From the NCBI GenBank assembly GCA_038030265.1, contig CM075938.1:20437009-20501008 (forward strand): a stretch of DNA of 64,000 nt. Reading direction: 5' to 3'. Both the position numbers and the translations under genes were made by a program. The number at the start of each line of letters is the position of its first letter. Position 1 is the stretch's first letter. This DNA comes from Corythucha ciliata (lineage: Eukaryota; Arthropoda; Insecta; Hemiptera; Tingidae). The notes below the pieces were generated by a model. That model was not told where the DNA came from. It was given only the letters and a program-made list of their open reading frames with translations, and did no database searches. Shown one piece after another: positions 25,860-37,699 of the stretch.

Positions 25860-27604
25860 GCCGATCATTATAACACTCTGATAGTCAAACGAGGAGCAAG
25901 AGAGAAATCCAAGACGTGGTAGTAAGTGGCGGGGGTGGGGAGAGGGCGTCCAGCCCTCGACTATCAGATAAATGGGCAGAAGAAACCAGCTTCCGTTCTT
26001 ATAGTTATAATCGCTCGTAGCAAAAGTATAGCCAAGGCTATTTCTAAAGGGAAATCAAGTTGAGCTTTTTATAATCCTCCCCACCCCCTCTTCATCATCA
26101 TCCCAACCACTTTATATACACGTCTTTTAGAGATAACGTTTTACTTGGATGAACCATTTTCTGTGGGTATACCATAGAGGAAAAAGCTAAATCGTCTCGA
26201 TAAATAAAACGGCTATTTATGGGATCTCTTTCGCAAACATCTTGGCGGCTAATTTATATATTTATGCATCGCACTAAACAAAACAAAAAAGTGGCTACTG
26301 GAATTAAGACGATCACCCTTTTTTTGGGGAGTGGAAGAGGGCAGGGGGGGGGGCTCTTATGATTCCCCACAGCTTGAGGCAGGTGAGGGGGAGGCAATCT
26401 CGGCTATACCGCGGACCACAGGCTGATGGTGATTAATGTTGATAAATGCGATTATTATTCGGGAGTGTTCTGATTTTTTTTTCTCGCGTATTTTTCATGG
26501 AATTTCAAGATGAAGTTGGTAAAATTCACGACTTATAAAATCTATGTCTTGTTCAATTTATGAATTGAACAAATTCACGTACAATTTTCGCGGTTTCTCG
26601 ATACCCTAAACATCTTCACGAGAATTTTCACAGTAAAAATAAGGCTCGCAATCGGCTGCCCTCGAGAACATAATGAAGATCCTGGACGCATGTGGACCTT
26701 GATAGGCCGCGTTGCAGTCGAGAAAATCGGCTGAAACCAACATTGCAAAACCCTCATGTTTGCCTACTTCAAGGGACGCTGTCGCCCCTTTAGGTGCGTT
26801 TTGAACACCGATACCGCCTTTATCCCGCAACATTATGTCCGAGCATTGTCCGAAGGGTTTCACAACCACATCCGTCTCAAAAGCTCAAATCGAAACCCTT
26901 GGCGAGAAAAACCCCGAAAATTCGTCGATCATATCCCATGATGGCACCAGAACGATTTTGGCGAAAAGTCCAAATTTTTTGAACAAAACCATGACTCAAA
27001 ACGGGAATTCCAAAAATGTCTAAAAAACGTATTTTCAATCCAATTAGCCATTGAGTGGGTTATTGCTGTGATTGCGGCGATATTTTGCCACTTTGGTACG
27101 TTTTTCTAAAACGTGCGAATTCACCATCAGACAGAGGACACACAAATTAAAAGCCCTGAAGTTCAAGGAAAAACCTCGACGCATCAAGCGGATACTGCAG
27201 TTGCCTATTTGGCCTAGAAACACGCACCTCGCACACACGGCCAAGTTCTATGTTTTCGTTGTGTGCTGTCTATGCAACCTATCAAAATGCTTCATTTTTC
27301 GAAGGAATAAATTTGTTTGGTTGCGTAGACTCCACACAACGCAAACATAGAGATTGTGAACGGGCCTTAAAAACCGCTTATTATTCGCGGATCGAATTGA
27401 GAAAAATTGCTAATTCACAGATTAAATCGAGAAAAATCGTTCATTTGCTATTTGCCGCCAAAATATGGTCATTTTGAGGTTTTTCGTCAGGACGCTGTCG
27501 TCGTGGGCCCTGGCTCCACGATCACTCTAAAAAAGTGCCCCGAAACTTGCAAATTCCCGGATATTTAATGCATGAAGCTTACAATTTCGCAGACATTTAG
27601 CTGC
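25860..27604 (+). repeat. Direct duplication, copy 1 (~1.75 kb)
   Basis: This block matches 27997-29743 almost base for base, with scattered substitutions and small indels, at a start-to-start distance of 2137-2139 bases. Both copies begin immediately after a poly-T tract at GCCGATCATTATAACACTCT and end at the same point (GACATTTAGCTGC here). It includes a short palindrome TTGTTCAATT/AATTGAACAA (about 26550), a miniature-element copy (27239-27366) and pieces of the 30-bp arrays. No gene is recognised inside it. Confidence 0.9.
27239..27366. mobile_element. Miniature inverted-repeat element, copy in duplication 1
   Basis: The central phrase CTATGCAACCTATCAAAATG and the right end CCACACAACGCAAACATAGA leading to GAACGGGCC match the complete copy at 57611-57745. 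The left end is degenerate (GGCCAAGTTCTATG), and no target-site duplication is visible. It duplicated together with the surrounding 1.75-kb block. Confidence 0.7.
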
Positions 27605-27675
27605 AAATGATGTAATTTTACGGGTATTTCTTTAAATTTCAAGTTTGGAGAAATAACCATAAAATTACATCATTT
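27605..27675. repeat. Hairpin at the right breakpoint of duplication copy 1
   Basis: AAATGATGTAATTTTA (27605-27620) is the exact reverse complement of 27660-27675, and the pairing continues imperfectly inward (GGTATTTCT with AGAAATAACC). It starts exactly where similarity between the two 1.75-kb copies stops, and copy 2 lacks it. Confidence 0.6.
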
Positions 27676-27996
27676 GATAAATAATAAATATTTGGCATTG
27701 CAGAAAGGCGCGTTGGGTGTTCAGGGGGACGATTGGTATGTTTAGCCAAGTTTAGGGCGTGAACGGTTATATTTTTGCCATTTTCAAGGCGCGAGTCGTC
27801 AGTTGAGTCATTTTCAAGGCACGACTTTGTCCATTTTTCGATCGGCGATTCACGAAAGGTGGAGTTTGCCATTCGCCGAGCTGCGCCACACCACTGAATT
27901 GGCGTGGTTTAGATCCAGCGGGGATGGGTTTGAGGGCTGTTTTTGTGAAACTTGTTTGGATTCAGTCGAACGGTTTTTTTTTATTTTTTTTTTTTT
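27676..27996. other. Spacer between the two duplicated blocks
   Basis: This sequence has a short patch of family-2 repeat (about 27760-27835) and a T-rich tract (27974-27996) immediately before copy 2. The T-rich tract parallels the poly-T tract before copy 1 (about 25842-25859). No gene is seen. Confidence 0.5.
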
Positions 27997-29743
27997 GCCG
28001 ATCATTATAACACTCTGATAGTCAAACGAGGAGCAAGAGAGAAATCCAAGACGTGGTAGTAAGTGGCGGGGGTGGGGAGAGGGGGCCAGCCCTCGACTAT
28101 CAGATAAATGGGCAGAAGAAACCAGCTTCCGTTCTTATAGTTATAATCGCTCGTAGCAAAAGTATAGCCAAGGCTATTTCTAAAGGGAAATCAAGTTGAG
28201 CTTTTTATAATCCTCCCCACCCCCCTCTTCATCATCATCCCAACCACTTTATATACACGTCTTTTAGAGATAACGTTTTACTTGGATGAACCATTTTCTG
28301 TGGGTATACCATAGAGGAAAAAGCTAAATCGTCTCGATAAATAAAACGGCTATTTATGGGATCTCTTTCGCAAACATCTTGGCGGCTAATTTATATATTT
28401 ATGCATCGCACTAAACAAAACAAAAAAGTGGCTACTGGAATTAAGACCATCACCCTTTTTTTGGGAGTGGAAGAGGGCAGGGGGGGGGGGCTCTTATGAT
28501 TCCCCACAGCTTGAGGCAGGTGAGGGGGAGGCAATCTCGGCTATACCGCGGACCACAGGCTGATGGTGATTAATGTTGATAAATGCGATTATTATTCGGG
28601 AGAGTGTTCTGATTTTTTTTCTCGCGTATTTTTCATGGAATTTCAAGATGAAGTTGGTAAAATTCACGACTTATAAAATCTATGTCTTGTTCAATTTATG
28701 AATTGAACAAATTCACGTACAATTTTCGCGGTTTCTCGATACCCTAAACATCTTCACGAGAATTTTCACAGTAAAAATAAGGCTCGCAATCGGCTGCCCT
28801 CGAGAACATAATGAAGATCCTGGACGCATGTGGACTTTGATAGGTCGCGTTGCAGTCGATAAAATCGGCTGAAACCAACAACATTGCAAAACCCTCATGT
28901 TTGCCTACTTTAAGGGACGCTGTCGCCCCTTTAGGTGCGTTTTGAACACCGATACCGCCTTTATCCCGCAGCATTATGTCCGAGCATTGTCCGAAGGGTC
29001 TCACAACCACATCCGTCTCAAAAGCTCAAATCGAAACCCTTGGCGAGAATTATCTTAAAACCCCGAAAATTCGTCGATCATATCCCATGATGGCACCAGA
29101 ACGATTCTGGCGAAAAGTCCAAATTTTTTGAACAAAACCATGACTCAAAACGGGAATTCCGAAAATGTCTAAAAAACGTCTTTTCAATCCAATTGGCCAT
29201 TGAGTGGGTTATTGCGGCGATATTTTGCCTCTTTGGTACGTTTTTCTAAAACATGCGAATTCACCATCAGACAGAGGACACACAATTAAAAGCCCTGAAG
29301 TTCAAGGAAAAACCTCGACGCATCAAGCGGATACTGCAGTTGCCTATTTGGCCTAGAAACACACACCCAGCACACACGGCCAAGCTCTATGTTTTCGTTG
29401 TGTGCTGTCTATGCAACCTATCAAAATGCTTCATTTTTCGAGGGAATAAATTTGTTTGGTTGCGTAGACTCCACACAACGCAAACATGGGGATTGTGAAC
29501 GGGCCTTAAAAACCGCTTATTATTCGCGGATCAAATTGAGAAAAATTGCTAATTCACAGATTAAATCGAGAAAAATCGTTCATTTGCTATTTGCCGCCAA
29601 AATATGGTCATTTTGAGGTTTTTCGTCAGGACGCTGTCGTCGTGGGCCCTGGCTCCACGATCACTCTAAAAAAGTGCCCCGAAACTTGCAAATTCCCGGA
29701 TATTTAATGCATGAACCTTACAGTTTCGCAGACATTTTGCTGC
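27997..29743 (+). repeat. Direct duplication, copy 2 (~1.75 kb)
   Basis: Second copy of the block at 25860-27604, in the same orientation and separated from it by 392 bases. Differences are small: for example an extra ATTATCTTA-like insertion near 29048, loss of a few bases near 29215, and single-base changes. It carries its own copy of the miniature element (29378-29505). The low divergence implies either a recent duplication or two allelic copies joined by assembly. Confidence 0.9.
29378..29505. mobile_element. Miniature inverted-repeat element, copy in duplication 2
   Basis: It is the counterpart of 27239-27366 at the same relative position in the duplicated block. It has the same degenerate left end and the same GAACGGGCC right end, with a few base changes. 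Confidence 0.7.
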
Positions 29744-29749
29744 TAAGAC

Positions 29750-30810
29750 TGAGAAAAAACACCCATTCACGGTTAAAATTGTGAAATAGCGCTGATTCAC
29801 GTTAAACTTGAGAAATAAATCTCATTATTCGCGGTTGAAAATGAAATTGTGAAAACACACCAATTTGCGGTTTCGCGATGCAAAGTCCGGGACGAAATTA
29901 AGAAAATGCGCTAATTCACGGTTTATAAAGCTCAATTCACAGCTAAAATTGACCGAAAAAAATTGCTCGTTCAATGTAGAATTGATAAAAATTACTCATT
30001 TGTGGCTAGAATTTAGGATAACGCCAATTCACAGCTAAAATTGAGGAATGGAGCTCATTCACGTAGGTAAAATTGAGAGAAGGCGCCAGTTCATGGTTTC
30101 TCAAACAAACATCTCGGTAAACCTTGCGAGAAAGTGCTAATTGACCGTTTTTAATCATATACATATGGCAATTTTGCGGGTACGATCGGGTGAAAGAGCC
30201 CGACTTAGCGTATATTTTTTCGGATAAAGTGCTTATTCCACGGCTAAAATTAAGGAAAATTGTTCGTTCGCACGTGAAATTGAGGAAAATGCCTATTTCA
30301 AGGTTTCGCGATGCAACGTCCGGGTCAAAATTAATGAAATTCGCTCACATACGCATTATGTGGACCTTTTCAGTGCTAAAATTTGAAGGGGGAAAAAATT
30401 GCTCAAGGCAGAAATAAGAAAAGCCACTAATTTGCGGCTAAAATTGAGGGAAAACGAATCGGCAAAATTGTCATTGTTTTTTGTTGATTAGTGGAAATGT
30501 CGTGGCTAAAATTAAGAAATGGCGTTCATCCACATGTTAAATTGAGAAACAACTGTTCTTTTGCGGCTGAAATTGACAGAACACACCAATTCGCGGTTAG
30601 GTGGTGCCCAGTGCTGGCCGTAATTGAAATATTAAATCAAAAATGCGTTATTTCACGGTTTTTTGAGACTTTTTCACGGCTAAAGTGAAGAAAATGGGCG
30701 GGTTCGAGATAGAATTGAGAAAAAACACTCAGTTTCGACTAAAATTAAGGAAAAAGCCAAATCTAGGCTAAAAATAGTGCTAATTCAGAGTAAAACGAGG
30801 GAAAAAACTC
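29750..30810. repeat. Degenerate tandem array of ~30-bp units, family 4 (reverse orientation)
   Basis: About 1 kb of diverged units with phrases such as GCTAATTCACGG followed by TTAAAATTGAGAAAA, spaced about 30-36 bases apart. It is the reverse-complement orientation of the arrays at 36250-36600, 37145-37690 and 41790-42990. Small patches also sit at the right ends of both 1.75-kb duplicates (27370-27450, 29510-29600). Confidence 0.65.
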
Positions 30811-31167
30811 TGTGCAACTCCTCTTGAGGAAAACTGGATCCACGCCTGTGGGCAGCTTCACTGGCGAAAACATAAGATGAACCATTGCCTTTTTGCAGGC
30901 TTATAACAGAATCTGGAGGCTAGAATCGCGTCAATTCACTGTCATCAGAGACTAAATTTGCACAGAAACGGCTGGAAAACTGTCGTTTGTAGGCCTCTAT
31001 TTCGGAATTTCTGTCGAAAAACTGAAACTTCTCCCCCCCCCCCCGGAAAGTGATACTTTTGGAGCTAAACTCCAAGTTTTAGACCTGAGACGGTAAACAG
31101 AGCTGGCATTACCTCTCCCACCATAACTCTGGATGGCACAGCGGGCTAAGCACGATTTGAACTAACC

Positions 31168-31345
31168 GAAACACACGAAATTGCGCGTCGGACCTGCGAA
31201 AATGGGATTTTAGTACGAAAAATCAGCAAAATCGGTTTCCAAGTTAAGTCGACCGTCGAAATTGGTTTGTCTGCAACAAACATCCGCGAATTTTTTTGAT
31301 TTTTGGTGAAACCGATAAGCGAAAATGTGTAGTTTTTTTTAGAGA
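31168..31345. repeat. Short degenerate array, family 1
   Basis: Several diverged units with CTGCGAAAATGGGATTTTAG and CGAAATTGGTTTG phrases about 30 bases apart, as in the 6.7-kb array. A 12-base C run lies just before it (31033-31044). Confidence 0.5.
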
Positions 31346-31399
31346 GAAAAATAGTTTATAGTGTGAAATTACAAGTTTTGAGTCTGGATACATTATTTT

Positions 31400-34300
31400 G
31401 AGGATTTCACAATTTCCTCGCCTTTTCCGGGGTCAACGCGAGGCTCGTTCTCGAACCCATCGAGCCCTACTACAAAAGAAGGAGACTCAAGCCCGCGGGC
31501 TCAGGGGGCTTTAGTCCCCTCACTGGACTAAAGAAGCAGTGAATCGTCAGCTTCTGGGATTAAATCGTTAATTATATTGATTTTTTATGTGCATTGTCAA
31601 AGCACCTCTATCTTTTTTTTCTCTCAAGACGATAATATTGTAATGTTGTGACGGTAATATTGTATTGTGGAAACCGAAATTTCGAACATGTAATTGTCTG
31701 TTTCTAGGCTGAATGTGTAAAACACACGTTTATTGTGAATTTTTCATGTCGCTGGATCAGTTTTTTTCTCTTAAAACGGTTGGTCCTTTTGGGCGTTTAT
31801 TTCCAGACGAACAGTACAACCCAATAGTAGCAATCAAGTCAGAACTGTTACCTAACCCTTTTTACAACCCACCATACGTATATATGTGTAAATTAGACCC
31901 TATTATCAATTCCTGGTGAACTTATAGGAGCCCAGGTTGCCCAGGTTGATCATTTAAGCGAACATTTCCAGGCGGAACCACGTGGACCTTTTGAAGAATA
32001 TAGCTATTATTTTCTTTTTGAAAACTTAACAAACGAGCATCCAATTTACAGGTAAACGACAAAAGGGCGTCTCCCGAAAGTAAAATATCACTCCAAGGGC
32101 CGCCAGCCTCTGAACGGTTAATTTCTCTGAGAGAGAGAAAATGGGTAAGCCACAGAGGCACACGCCAATCTTCACTGGGTCTCTCTCCATTTCTTATACC
32201 CCTCTTATTTTTAACTATTTTCATAACGGGCTTGAAAACTGGATGAGTACCGGTGTAAAAAGGGCGAGTTTTAAGAAAGCACGGGTGGGAGGGGTGGAGT
32301 TAAGAGAGAGAGGAAAAAAAATTAATAGCTAGGTGGGTGTTTACAAGTGAAGTTGAAACCATCTGCCGCCGTGTGCCGTGATTCTAGGTAGCATCTGCAG
32401 ACAGCCGCCCTTAATACTCTCGCTCCTTTTCTCTCTCACTCCGGTGAGTCGAGTGTATTATTATTAGAGACCCCCAGAAGTCCTCCTACTTCCGATAGGA
32501 AGTTAGGATTTCAGTTGTCTTTAAAGCAGGAGGTATGAGTCTCCCCATATATATCGTCAATGCGGTTTGTGAAGGGTGTGTGTATATAAATGCGTACGAT
32601 TTTGAAGGAAGTAACAAGACACTTGAAAACGGATGATAATAATGATGGGCGGGGGGAGTCCCGGAAAAAGGGTGCCACGTGCAGGACGCGAGGCACACCA
32701 GTTCCAAATTTGATTCTTCCCTATACCGGTGCTACATAACGGTTATTCCTGTGATCGAAATTAGCCGGTTTTCGATTTTTTGTAAAAGAGGCGGTCTCGA
32801 ACTTGGTTTTTGGGGTTTTAAATCCAAGAAAAAATATTTTTATCATACAGCGATCAACGGGTGCGTGTGGGTGGTCATTAACCCAACAGAGTAGCCGCAT
32901 CTGCCATTTTGGTCAGGAAACTTGTCAGTTTAGTAAAGTAGCCCCCAGGAACATCAGAAACTGGTCATTATTCTAGTCAAAGAACTATTGATTGTAGCCC
33001 TGGAAAATGAGTTCTTCGTCATGAGAATGCCAGTTATTAGTGTTTGACGGCCCACGGCCACGCGTCATCAAAGAACTTGTGGGGTCGTTAAGCCTTCAGG
33101 GTTCTTCGACGTAGGTAGCCCTGAGTGCCACAGCATGACAGCAACCATACCATGGCAAAATCTTTGTCTCCGTTATCTAACGGGCAGCAACTCATGTGAA
33201 AAACACTCTGTTACTCCAATACGTTCCAACTGACAGCAGCACCACGCCTGTATACCTGCAGCGAGGCCACGACCTCGTAATCACTGGGCCATATCTATGC
33301 ACTGTAGCCATTGTCCCCCTCAGCTCATTTTCGACGATTTATTCTCAACATCTTCCAACAAATTTGAAAGTAATTGAAAGGCTCAGTACCTCTCTCTTTA
33401 ACACGATGTACTTACAAGAAAAATGGATTTCCTAGCCCTTCGTATTACAAAAAGGAGCCCCGCTCAGGTGTCTGTCGGCAGATGTCGCGTGCCAAGGCAG
33501 CTGTAAGTGCTGGTATTGTGCACCGAGCGGTCTGGATGGATGGCTGGTGACCGATAGACTGGGGGTTAAGGGGAGGGGAAGGGCCAGACATTGTTCTGAT
33601 GCTCATATATATATACAGGCCGTATAGGGCACCCCTCTTTTTTTGAAAAGCGCTCCTTGAGCTCTTATAGGGTGCGAGAGAGAGAGAAAAAAAGAGCATT
33701 GAAATGTTACGATGGGGTGAAGTGTAGTGGGGTTGACTTGTAACGGTCGCCCAAATCGACTGGTGTGTTGCACAGTGAAATAAGGGGGGGGGGTGTTACC
33801 CAAATGAGGGAGTTTTTTTGCAGGTGAACGTCTAAGAACTGTTATAGGATGGGCAAAAAACTTTTTTTTTATTAAAAAGATTGTAAATATTTTATAAACT
33901 TGATGCCAGCACACTTATTTCTCGCCCACTAATCGTAATATGATACGCGCGAGGTTCATTTTAAAATAAAAAAAAACGTCAGGGCCCAGAACTTATTTTC
34001 ATAAAAAAAAAAAGATGAAATTTACATAAAATAGTTTCGATCTCAGTAGCGTGAGAGTGACTTGCCGAGGAAAGTTTCCGAGCTTCCTCTTTCGATTATT
34101 TACAGTTGCTCTCCGAGCCTACGCTCTTTATTTAAGCTCATCGCAATTAGAACCGCAATGAGCTCAATGGTGTGGGGGAGGGATTAAGTAGACGACCCCA
34201 GGCCTGTGGTTCGCCCATATTAGACGCGCGTAATTGCGGTTGAGTGTCACACTTTTCAGATTTTCTCTGCGAAATGATCAGGATATACTAGTTCCTCTAG

Positions 34301-36086
34301 TTTCACCTTTATAAGTATGGTATCGAGATTGGAAGAACACGCGATCGGGAAGGGGGGTGGGTACTATCTTCCAGGTGGCTCATTGAAAATCAAAAAAGAC
34401 ACGTTGGTATTGCATTATTTATTTTTCGAATATGCAAAACAATATCCCTAAAGGCGCATTTTATATCATCCAAACGTCATAACAATCTGTTCCATCAGTA
34501 CAAAATGACCACAAAAAACCCGTATCGAGACAAGTTGTTCTACAACTCCCTCTCCCTTCACAGTTTTTTTTAATGGCCCCTCAGTACGCGCCATTTGGTC
34601 TTATTTTCAAATGAAAAGATTGACTGTTTAATTTTTCCACATCAGTCACCCTTCTGGTACCCCCCCCCCCGCAACGCGTTTTGGTGTAAAGTACGTTGTA
34701 CGACGTTAAATAGGGGCAAGTGTTCTATTGTTGGAACGTTTTTCGGATGAGATGTCGCCTTGGGAGAGTCCATTCCCCAACCCCATCGGAATAGGGTGGT
34801 AAATTGCTATTGTGTTTTTATATTAGAGCCACTAAAAACGGGACAAACTGTTTTAAAATCTAGACAGATGATCAAAATGCTAGTCGTGTTGAATTAATGG
34901 AACTAGCGCTTTTTCTTCTTCTTCTTCCTCTTAAAGAATTTATAACGTGATAAATAGTGGTTGGAGTCGTTAATTCGAGTAAAATAGCACGGCGCGTTTT
35001 TGCCTTGTTATTAATATTTCATTAAAATGCACCGGCGAATGAATAATTCAGCCGCCGCCTTCTTCGTAATTTAGTGTACTATTCAGTCATATTCCTTAAA
35101 AAGACGCGAGTTTGCCTGAAATAGTCTCCCGATAAATAACGACTCGCGTTTATAAAGCCTCTTGTTGAAAAAAACGTACACACATTGTAGTAAAGGACGG
35201 AGGGAGTAAAAAAAAAGACGTTACGATGGCGTAAATCAGTGGTTTAAAACGCTTATACCCCCATCCACCTCTTCTCCCATTTCCAGACAGTGTGAGGTTT
35301 TTGCAGGTGAGAGACCGCCCGGGCCCGCGCGCACCCGGAGCATTTAAAAACGCCTCCTCCTGGATGATGGAACAAGATCCCTTTTTCCTCCCCTGCTATA
35401 GAGAGGCAGAGCACCAAGCACCATAATTCACTCCCTCTCGGAGTTGCTTTTACTACAAGAACCTGTGGTTAGAACGGCCCTTTTTTTTTCTTTCTTTTTT
35501 CTTACGTTTTAAATGTCCCTATCTTCTCACTGTTTTACCCCGTTCTGGGGCTTCGGGAGGGGGGTTTCTGCGCGGGGTGCTTTGTAATTTGGCCGCCCCG
35601 TAAAGAAAAAAAAACAGTTTAGCACCTTGTTATCAAAAAGGGCACCTGGGAGTGTGTTAATGGGTCGGTGACTAGTGGATTGAGCCCTGAGGGCTCGACC
35701 TCTGCTATTAAAAATATGATTGCTTTTTAACACGTTTAAAGTACTGTGGGCTATTTCAGGGATTCTGGAATCTTCGCCACTCACAAAAGTGGCTAATTCC
35801 CTGGTGTTATAGGCTCTCAATATATATATATATATACTCTTCCAAGATAAGTTATGCAGCTCCACGGGCTAAACAATGGTTATATACTTGCCAGACGGTG
35901 ATTTTAATTTTTACATCTTCAGAAGCCATTGTGTCACTTGTCACTCTTTGGCTTCCGACAACCGCCAACGCCACGTCGAACCTTCCAGTAACTCCAGATA
36001 CTCCGGACCCAGATCCCTGCCGGTAGCGTTCCAAGAAGGGAGCCACAGTCCCCCACCACCACCCCACCACACCACTGGAGTCGAGC
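31400..36086. other. Intergenic region, no gene recognised
   Basis: No recognisable exons, RNA genes or transposon proteins. Features seen are short microsatellites (TA at 33607-33616 and 35821-35836), C/G runs (about 33784-33793, 34660-34671) and poly-T/A tracts. Open frames up to 112 aa (35527-35865, minus) show no domain. Confidence 0.4.
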
Positions 36087-36130
36087 AGTGGCGTAGGTAG
36101 GAATTTTTCCTGGGAGGGGGGGATCAGATT
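36087..36130. repeat. Repeat-end-like phrase CAGTGGCGTAGGTAGG
   Basis: CAGTGGCGTAGGTAGGAATT followed by a G-rich stretch resembles the phrase seen inverted near 38895-38930 (GTACCTACGCCCCTG) and loosely at 10279 and 52352. Such phrases are common at ends of arthropod repeats, but no complete element can be delimited here. Confidence 0.3.
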
Positions 36131-36249
36131 GAAATCTAGTAAGGATGAGGGGAGGGGGTAATTTCACATTTTAGTCATCATTCCATCCGACCAGCACACT
36201 CTTGAATCTGGACATCTTGCTGTCCTCATCATAGCCTCAATCTCTCAGT

Positions 36250-36600
36250 GAGGGCGATTTTTGGACTATTCCCTCAAATCAACGCTTACCTCTTCTCAAT
36301 TTTGGCCGAGTGTATCGTTCTTCTCAAGTTCAGCCGCAGATTAGAGGTTTTGCCCCACCCCCTCCCATAGGCATGAATTTGCGCATTTTCTCAACTTTCG
36401 CAAAGTATCGTTTTTATCCCGAGAGCGATGTTTCTTAATTATCCACGAGTTTTGGCGTTTTCCTCAATTTTAGCAGCATATTACCGATTTTTAAAATTTT
36501 TTTACCAGGGGATTAGCACTTTTCTCAGTTTTAGCTGGAAAATAACGTATTTCATAAGCGTTTTCCTCAATATTAGCTGCAAAATAGGGAAACTTTTCAC
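36250..36600. repeat. Degenerate tandem array of ~30-bp units, family 4
   Basis: Units with TTTTCTCAATTTTAGC followed by a CGAATTAGCG-like core recur about every 30-36 bases. The array continues on the other side of the inserted foldback element (37145-37690), so the two parts were probably one array. Confidence 0.6.
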
Positions 36601-36627
36601 GAATTAGGATTTTTTTGGATCACCTTA

Positions 36628-37140
36628 GGGTGCGTTCATAGTGAATCTCCTTCACTGCGATACCTCGACGAGCGATGCCCCGATGAAACATCGATGAAGA
36701 ACAAACATCAATAATTGTATGGGACTGTTCATAGTGAAGCACCCTCACTGCGATGTGATCTTCGATACCTCGCTACTATCATCGATGATTTGAACCATAT
36801 GGTTCCTCGACCCCCCTCCTACCCGTTGCTTTTCTTTTTTTTCAAAATAAGGGTTAAAGCTTGAAGGAGACAGGTGTGCGTGACTTAAGTAAATTGTGTG
36901 AAGGTGGACTTTAAAAGATTTTGAAAAGAAAAAAAAAAGGCAACGGTCAGGAGGGGGGGGAGGAACCATATGGTTCAAATCATCGATGATAGTAGCGAGG
37001 TATCGAAGATCACATCGCAGTGAGGGTGCTTCACTATGAACAGTCCCGTACAATTATTGATGTTTGTTCTTCATCGATGTTTCATCGGGGCATCGCTCAT
37101 CGAGGCATCGCGGTGAAGGTGATTCACTATGAACACACCC
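36628..37140. mobile_element. Foldback (MITE-like) element with ~190-bp inverted arms and TTA target duplication
   Basis: The 513-bp element begins GGGTGCGTTCATAGTGAATC and ends with the complement of GGGTGTGTTCATAGTGAATC. The arms, about 36628-36825 and 36940-37140, are nearly identical. It is flanked directly by TTA on both sides (36625-36627 and 37141-37143). Three-base TWA duplications and GGG-starting ends are typical of PIF/Harbinger elements, so it is probably a non-autonomous member. Within each arm the start motif GTTCATAGTGAA with CACTGCGAT is repeated about 100 bases further in. No transposase is encoded. Confidence 0.8.
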
Positions 37141-37144
37141 TTAC

Positions 37145-37690
37145 GCAATGCATGAGTGATTTTTCTCAGTTTACTCGCGAATTAGCGGTTTCTCCACCTA
37201 TAAATTGGCGCTTTTTTCAATTTCAGTTTGCCTTGAGAATCCGCAAATTGGTGTATATTCAGTTTTTGGCGCAAATTGGAATTTTTTCAACAGCGAATAA
37301 GCGCTTTTTTTTAGTTATAGCGGCGACGCGTCGTAGCGTTTCAATCCTGTGAATTAGCGAATTTTCTCAATTTCAGTCACAAATTGGCGTTTGGCGCAAT
37401 TTTAGCTGTAAATTGGCGATTTTTTCCATTTTTAGCCGCGAATTAGCAATTTTCTTAATTTTTAGGCTTAAAATTAACCTTTCTTTTAATTTTGACCAGG
37501 GCCCTATTGCACAATGTTTTATTAGCTAATATACAGCTGTTTTATTAGCTAATATTAGCTATATTATTAGCTAATAAAACATTGTGCAATAGGGCCCAGG
37601 CTGATTATTTTATTTTCTAAATATTACCCGCAAATTAGCGTTTTTTCACATTTCACCACCGCATTAGCAATTTTATGACTTTTATAGGTA
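37145..37690. repeat. Degenerate tandem array of ~30-bp units, family 4 (continues after the foldback element)
   Basis: Repeated CGAATTAGC-like and AAATTGGCG cores alternate with TTTTCTCAATTTTAGC-type spacers roughly every 30 bases. The 99-bp hairpin 37499-37597 is nested within it. Confidence 0.6.
37499..37597. mobile_element. 99-bp hairpin element with perfect 33-bp arms
   Basis: The arm at 37499-37531 (starting GGGCCCTATTGCACAATG) is the exact reverse complement of 37565-37597, with a 33-base spacer that itself repeats TTTTATTAGCTAATA. There is no coding capacity. The flanks (CCA and AGG) show no clear target duplication. It looks like a miniature hairpin transposon or transposon end pair. 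Confidence 0.7.
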
Positions 37691-37699
37691 TTCAGCTAG

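Noticed and set aside
29750..30810. Regularly spaced ~30-bp repeats reminiscent of a CRISPR array
   Set aside because: Units are contiguous and strongly diverged, there are no unique spacers between identical repeats, no cas genes are present, and the DNA is clearly eukaryotic.
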